From: Alphaproteobacteria bacterium
GTDB lineage: Bacteria; Pseudomonadota; Alphaproteobacteria; Rhizobiales; Aestuariivirgaceae
Length of the DNA stretch: 35,164 nucleotides
Assembly: GCA_028868255.1 (NCBI GenBank)
Contig: JAGWUY010000005.1
Location: 1-35,164 of the forward strand
Reading direction: 5' to 3'
The stretch's first letter is position 1, and the number at the start of each line of letters is the position of its first letter. The notes beneath the pieces were generated by a model, which had not been told where the DNA came from, did no database searches, and worked only from the letters and a program-made list of their open reading frames with translations. Both the position numbers and the translations under genes were made by a program. This document shows, piece by piece, positions 29,046 through 35,164 of this stretch.

Positions 29046-30296
29046 TCACGGCCTGGTCTGGCCTGTGCCACGGATTTGATATTTAAAAGTGGTGAGTTGG
29101 TTGACGCCCACGGGCCCGCGCGCATGCATCTTGCCGGTGGCGATGCCGATTTCAGCGCCAAAGCCAAATTCGCCGCCATCGGCAAACTGGGTTGAGGCAT
29201 TGTGCAGCACAATGGCTGAATCCACTTCAGTCAGGAACTTTTCGGCAGTTTTTTGATTGGCTGTCACGATGGAATCGGTGTGTTGTGAGCCATAGTTGGC
29301 GATGTGGACGATGGCAGCATCAACACCGTCAACCACGCGCAAAGAGACAATCGCATCAAGATACTCTGTTGACCAATCCTCTTCGGTTACAGGTTTGACG
29401 CGGGGATCAGTGTTTTGCGCAGCAGCATCACCTCGCACTTCGCAGCCTGCATCGATCAGTGTGCTGATGATTGGCTTGAGACTGTTGAGATTGGTGCTGT
29501 CGATAAGAATGGTTTCGGCGGAGCCACACACGCCAGTGCGGCGCATCTTGGCATTGAGCACAATGGATTTGGCCATTTCAGGATCAGCATCCCTGTCGAC
29601 ATAAACATGGCAGATGCCTTCGAGGTGGCTGAACACGGGCACGCGGGCATTTTCCTGTACCCGGGCGACAAGGCTTTTGCCACCACGGGGAATGATCAAA
29701 TCGATGGTGCCACCCAACCCTGTGAGCATATCGCCCACGGCCTCGCGGTCTGTGGTCTGTACCATTTGGATAGCGTGGGGGTCAAGGCCTGCTTCTGTGA
29801 GGCCCTGTTGCAGGCAGGTGATGATGGCCTGCGAAGAGGCAAAACCATCCGAGCCACCGCGTAAAATTGCGGCATTGCCAGACTTCAGGCACAGGCCGCC
29901 TGCATCAGCGGTGACATTGGGACGGCTTTCATAAATGATACCAATCACACCGATGGGCACGGCGATGCGCGAAATTTCCATGCCATTGGGGCGCTGCCAT
30001 TTTTCCAGCAAGCGGCCTACGGGATCGGGCAGGGCGGCGATATCCTCCAGCCCCTTGGCCATGGCTTCGATGCGGGCGGCATTGAGCGCCAGTCGGTCGA
30101 TGAAAGATGATTTCAGGTCCTTGGATTTGGCGGATGCCATATCCTGATCATTGGCGCTTTGAATGGTTTGCGCATGGGCGCGAATGGCCTTGGCCATGGC
30201 CAGAAGGGCTGCATTTTTTTGAGTTTCAGGGGCAAGGGCCAGTGATTTTGCAGCAATGCGAGCGTTTTGGCCCATTGTGATCAATTCAGCATTCAT
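29046..30296 (-). CDS. proA: Gamma-glutamyl phosphate reductase
   Basis: [76 protein letters not shown]. Confidence 0.98.
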   Translation of the reverse strand: MNAELITMGQNARIAAKSLALAPETQKNAALLAMAKAIRAHAQTIQSANDQDMASAKSKDLKSSFIDRLALNAARIEAMAKGLEDIAALPDPVGRLLEKWQRPNGMEISRIAVPIGVIGIIYESRPNVTADAGGLCLKSGNAAILRGGSDGFASSQAIITCLQQGLTEAGLDPHAIQMVQTTDREAVGDMLTGLGGTIDLIIPRGGKSLVARVQENARVPVFSHLEGICHVYVDRDADPEMAKSIVLNAKMRRTGVCGSAETILIDSTNLNSLKPIISTLIDAGCEVRGDAAAQNTDPRVKPVTEEDWSTEYLDAIVSLRVVDGVDAAIVHIANYGSQHTDSIVTANQKTAEKFLTEVDSAIVLHNASTQFADGGEFGFGAEIGIATGKMHARGPVGVNQLTTFKYQIRGTGQTRP

Positions 30297-30299
30297 GCG

Positions 30300-32554
<2,255 letters not shown>

Positions 32555-32660
32555 TTATTTGACGGTTTTATGCGGTTGTCCCGGCGACCACGGCGGTCTG
32601 TTCAGGGGTTTGACTTTCACTTTGGTTGAAAGTTTTCGTGCCGTTCAATCAACAAAGGAA

Positions 32661-33164
32661 ATGTACATGCGTTCTAAACTTTTCGTTGCCGCTGCTGCGG
32701 CCATGGTTTCTGCTGGTCTGATGTCAGGCTCTGCTTTTGCTGCCAAGAAACACCATCAAGTGCGCCATCTCGCACGCGTTCATGTGGCCCGTACGCCTGC
32801 TGTTTCGAATGCTTCTCGCGCCAATGTTCAGGCCATGATCAAGGCCCAAGCCCCGCGTTATGGCGTTCCTACTTGGTTTGCTTTGCGCATTGCCAAGATT
32901 GAATCCGGCTTTAACCCCCGCGTTACTGGCGGTGCAGGTGAAATCGGCGTTTATCAATTGAAGTGCCAGACGGCGCGCGGCATTGGCTATTCGGGTTCAT
33001 GCGCGGGCCTCTACAATCCCGCAACCAATGTGCAATATGGGCTGAAGTATTTGTCGATGGCGGTGCGCTCATCACATGGCAATCTGAAGCTCGCAGCTTC
33101 CAAGCACAATGGCGGGCTGGGCCGCAAGTCACTTGTGCCACGCTATGTGGCCATGGTGTTCTGA
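32661..33164 (+). CDS. Secreted lytic transglycosylase-like (SLT domain) protein
   Basis: Signal peptide ending SAFA; YGVPTWFALRIAKIESGFNPRVTGGAGEIGVYQLKCQTARGIGYSGSCAGLYNPATNVQYGLKYLS. ATG 32661 or 32667. Confidence 0.88.
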   Translation: MYMRSKLFVAAAAAMVSAGLMSGSAFAAKKHHQVRHLARVHVARTPAVSNASRANVQAMIKAQAPRYGVPTWFALRIAKIESGFNPRVTGGAGEIGVYQLKCQTARGIGYSGSCAGLYNPATNVQYGLKYLSMAVRSSHGNLKLAASKHNGGLGRKSLVPRYVAMVF

Positions 33165-33183
33165 TCTACTTAGATTAGGTGAG

Positions 33184-33209
33184 AAAGGCGGCTTCTGGCC
33201 GCCTTTTTG
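33184..33209 (+). terminator. Rho-independent terminator after the SLT gene
   Basis: aaaggcggc-ttctg-gccgccttttt. Confidence 0.75.
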
Positions 33210-33267
33210 CTGTCTTGTCAGCGTCAGCAAGTTGCGTCAGACTTGTGCAAAAGAGTGTGAGATTTTG

Positions 33268-34128
33268 ATGCGTTTGATAAACTGTAGTTTTTTACTGTTC
33301 GCTCTGGTCTTGAGCGTTGCTGCCCACGCGGCTCCCGCCCCGCGCGAGATGACGTTTCAGGTGATGCGGGCAGCGCCCAGCAGTTGTGAGCCATCTTGCC
33401 CAGAGTGGATATATGCGCAGGGCGAAATTGTCGGCCGCAGTGTGTCGCAATTTGAAAAAACAATAAAGCGTGCGGGCCGTGTGCCACCTTTGGTCATCAT
33501 CCAATCAGGCGGAGGAGATGTAAGGGCGGCAATGGCACTGGGGCGTAGCATTCGCGCCCACAAGATGAAAGTTGCCGTTGGTTTCGCCATGCCTTTGGTC
33601 TGTGCAGCGGGCGATGACGTATGCCTGGGGCTGATGAAACCACACGGCATGGTGCGCGGGCTTGTGCCTTCTGTTCCCAGCTATTGTGCATCGGCTTGTA
33701 CACTGGTTTTGGCCGCTGGTGTTGAGCGCATGGCCGATGGTGCAAGCGTGATTGGCACGCACCAGATTTTGAACAAGCCGATTTTCCAGCGGATTTTTTA
33801 CCGCGAGAAATATTTGCTGATCAATGGCAAGAAAAAGATCATCAGCAAAACCATTACCAAGCGCGAAACATTTAACGGCAAACCCACCACCAAGATGACG
33901 CCAAAATTTGATGCTGAGCTTGAGCGTTATGTGAAAGCCATGGGGGTGGATAAACAATTCCTGAGTTTTTATAGCAAAGCTCCACCGAGTGGCATCTATA
34001 AGATGACACCTAAAGAAAGACTCGCCACGCGCATCATAACCACAGAAACGGGACCTGATAAACTGGCCGCGGCTTCGCGGTGTTCAGGCGCCGAGCCGCC
34101 CGAGACTTGTGTGATATTGAAGTACTGA
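33268..34128 (+). CDS. Secreted/periplasmic ClpP-like (crotonase-fold) protein
   Basis: Signal peptide MRLINCSFLLFALVLSVAAHAAPA; PPLVIIQSGGGDVRAAMALGRSIRAHKMKVAVG...YCASACTLVLAAGVERMADGASVIGTHQI, resembling periplasmic ClpP-like proteins. Upstream residues in the 33109 ORF are unlikely coding. Confidence 0.82.
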   Translation: MRLINCSFLLFALVLSVAAHAAPAPREMTFQVMRAAPSSCEPSCPEWIYAQGEIVGRSVSQFEKTIKRAGRVPPLVIIQSGGGDVRAAMALGRSIRAHKMKVAVGFAMPLVCAAGDDVCLGLMKPHGMVRGLVPSVPSYCASACTLVLAAGVERMADGASVIGTHQILNKPIFQRIFYREKYLLINGKKKIISKTITKRETFNGKPTTKMTPKFDAELERYVKAMGVDKQFLSFYSKAPPSGIYKMTPKERLATRIITTETGPDKLAAASRCSGAEPPETCVILKY

Positions 34129-34132
34129 ATGT

Positions 34133-34675
34133 TTAGCCTGCGTGGCGGAGCAGGAATTCAGCTTTCGTCAATTGCAATTGGGTTGACGGCACAATGCGGT
34201 CTTGGGCGCGTGAAAGTGCTGGCTCATGGCCCGTGATCTGAAAGCCTAAGCCTTGCAAGATGCGGCCCGAAGCGGGATTATCGTCATGGAAGGCGGAAAT
34301 CAGTCCTTCATGGCTGTTTGCAGTGAAAGCGTGAGTGACCATTGCCTTGGCGGCTTCTTTGCCATAGCCTTGGCCCCAATGGGCTTCGGCCAGCCAATAG
34401 CCCAATTCGCACTGATCTTGCTCGACCTCATAGAGATAGCTGATGACGCCGATTAGCTCCCCCGTGTGAGGCAGCTCTATGCCACATACCAGTGAGCGGT
34501 GATCGAACATGCTGATCCAATCTAGAAAATCCAGCGCATCAGCTTCGGTATACGGATAAGGCACGCGGGCCAGATTTTTGCAGACTTTGAAATTGCCAAT
34601 ACCACGCGTGATGCTGGGCGCATCTTCAACGCGCAAGGAGCGCAATTTCAATCGGCTTGTGTGAAGTATCATCAT
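34133..34675 (-). CDS. GNAT N-acetyltransferase (RimJ/RimL-like)
   Basis: LHTSRLKLRSLRVEDAPSITRGI, ELIGVISYLYEVEQDQCELGYWLAEAHWGQGYGKEAAKAMVTHAF, DDNPASGRILQGLGF. Confidence 0.93.
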   Translation of the reverse strand: MMILHTSRLKLRSLRVEDAPSITRGIGNFKVCKNLARVPYPYTEADALDFLDWISMFDHRSLVCGIELPHTGELIGVISYLYEVEQDQCELGYWLAEAHWGQGYGKEAAKAMVTHAFTANSHEGLISAFHDDNPASGRILQGLGFQITGHEPALSRAQDRIVPSTQLQLTKAEFLLRHAG

Positions 34676-34690
34676 GGTTTGCTCAAAACA

Positions 34691-34718
34691 AAAGGGAGAT
34701 GGTTGCCCATCTCCCTTT
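34691..34718 (-). terminator. Rho-independent terminator downstream of rpmA
   Basis: Perfect 12-bp stem aaagggagatgg-ttgc-ccatctcccttt, followed on the minus strand by a T-rich TGTTTTGAG. Confidence 0.75.
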
Positions 34719-34742
34719 GAAACTCATCGGTGGAAAAAAGGC

Positions 34743-35009
34743 TTATTCAGCGGCTTTCAATGGAAGAACGGAAACCAGCTGTTTGTTTTCCTTGGTGCCG
34801 CGGAAGGCCACTGTGCCATTGATCTTGGCGAAAATTGTGTGATCGCGGCCAATGCCAACACCAGAGCCTGGGTGCCACTGGGTGCCACGCTGACGCAGAA
34901 TGATGTTGCCTGCCACAACAGTTTCTCCGCCGAAGCATTTTACGCCGAGGCGCTTGCCTGCTGAGTCACGACCGTTGCGGGATGAACCGCCAGCTTTTTT
35001 ATGTGCCAT
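34743..35009 (-). CDS. rpmA: 50S ribosomal protein L27
   Basis: [61 protein letters not shown]. Confidence 0.99.
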   Translation of the reverse strand: MAHKKAGGSSRNGRDSAGKRLGVKCFGGETVVAGNIILRQRGTQWHPGSGVGIGRDHTIFAKINGTVAFRGTKENKQLVSVLPLKAAE

Positions 35010-35029
35010 GGTTTGCTCCTATCTCTCTC

Positions 35030-35164
35030 TTATGTGCGGGCTTTATCGGTCTTGGCGCGGGGTGGTTTGCCCGCCATCAATTCCTTGGCCTGTTCAATCC
35101 ATTCTTCACGGGCAACACGGCCCTTCTGCTTGATTTCGCCTTCGATGCGTTCAACATCTTCAGG
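35030..35164 (-). CDS. rplU: 50S ribosomal protein L21, C-terminal extension only (runs off window end)
   Basis: Minus strand ...PEDVERIEGEIKQKGRVAREEWIEQAKELMAGKPPRAKTDKART*, resembling the helix-hairpin-helix-type C-terminal extension of alphaproteobacterial L21, directly upstream of rpmA. Confidence 0.75.
   Translation of the reverse strand, partial: PEDVERIEGEIKQKGRVAREEWIEQAKELMAGKPPRAKTDKART

Noticed and set aside
32613-32633. 7-bp inverted repeat actttca/tgaaagt upstream of the SLT gene
   Set aside because: Short and A/T-rich; could be chance, not strong enough to call a site.

Overview
The window is a gene-dense alphaproteobacterial chromosomal segment; gene families and order look like Hyphomicrobiales/Rhizobiales, which is inference. 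Nearly everything is housekeeping. In order: htpG (partial, -), DUF2794, dapF, mtaB, ftsY, yciB-like (+), a MarR-family regulator (+), cytochrome-c maturation genes ccmG-D-C-B-A (-), PHB genes phaB/phaA (-) with divergent phaR (+), a GGDEF/EAL protein (-), two tiny overlapping DUF1127 ORFs (+), the F1-ATPase operon atpHAGDC (+), a DEAD-box helicase, HAD hydrolase, rppH, a divergent polysaccharide deacetylase, ctpA, an EnvC-like M23 protein, rlmH, rsfS, nadD, proA, proB, obgE (all -), a secreted SLT protein and a secreted ClpP-like protein (+), a GNAT acetyltransferase, rpmA and the rplU C-terminus (-). I saw no CRISPR array, transposase, phage module, tRNA/rRNA or recognisable defence system. 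The observations most worth follow-up are: (1) a probable unannotated structured small RNA on the minus strand upstream of htpG with a strong intrinsic terminator (6S-like architecture, unproven); (2) a ribosome silencing factor RsfS with a ~145-residue histone-H1-like Lys/Ala/Pro tail; (3) two perfect TTAA-N7-TTAA (CtrA-type) boxes, one upstream of the EAL gene and one upstream of the polysaccharide deacetylase gene; (4) a ~93-bp palindromic element between atpD and atpC; (5) palindromes upstream of htpG and marR; (6) a GGDEF domain with a destroyed signature joined to an intact EAL domain; (7) an oppositely oriented two-gene block inside the obg/rpmA neighbourhood.
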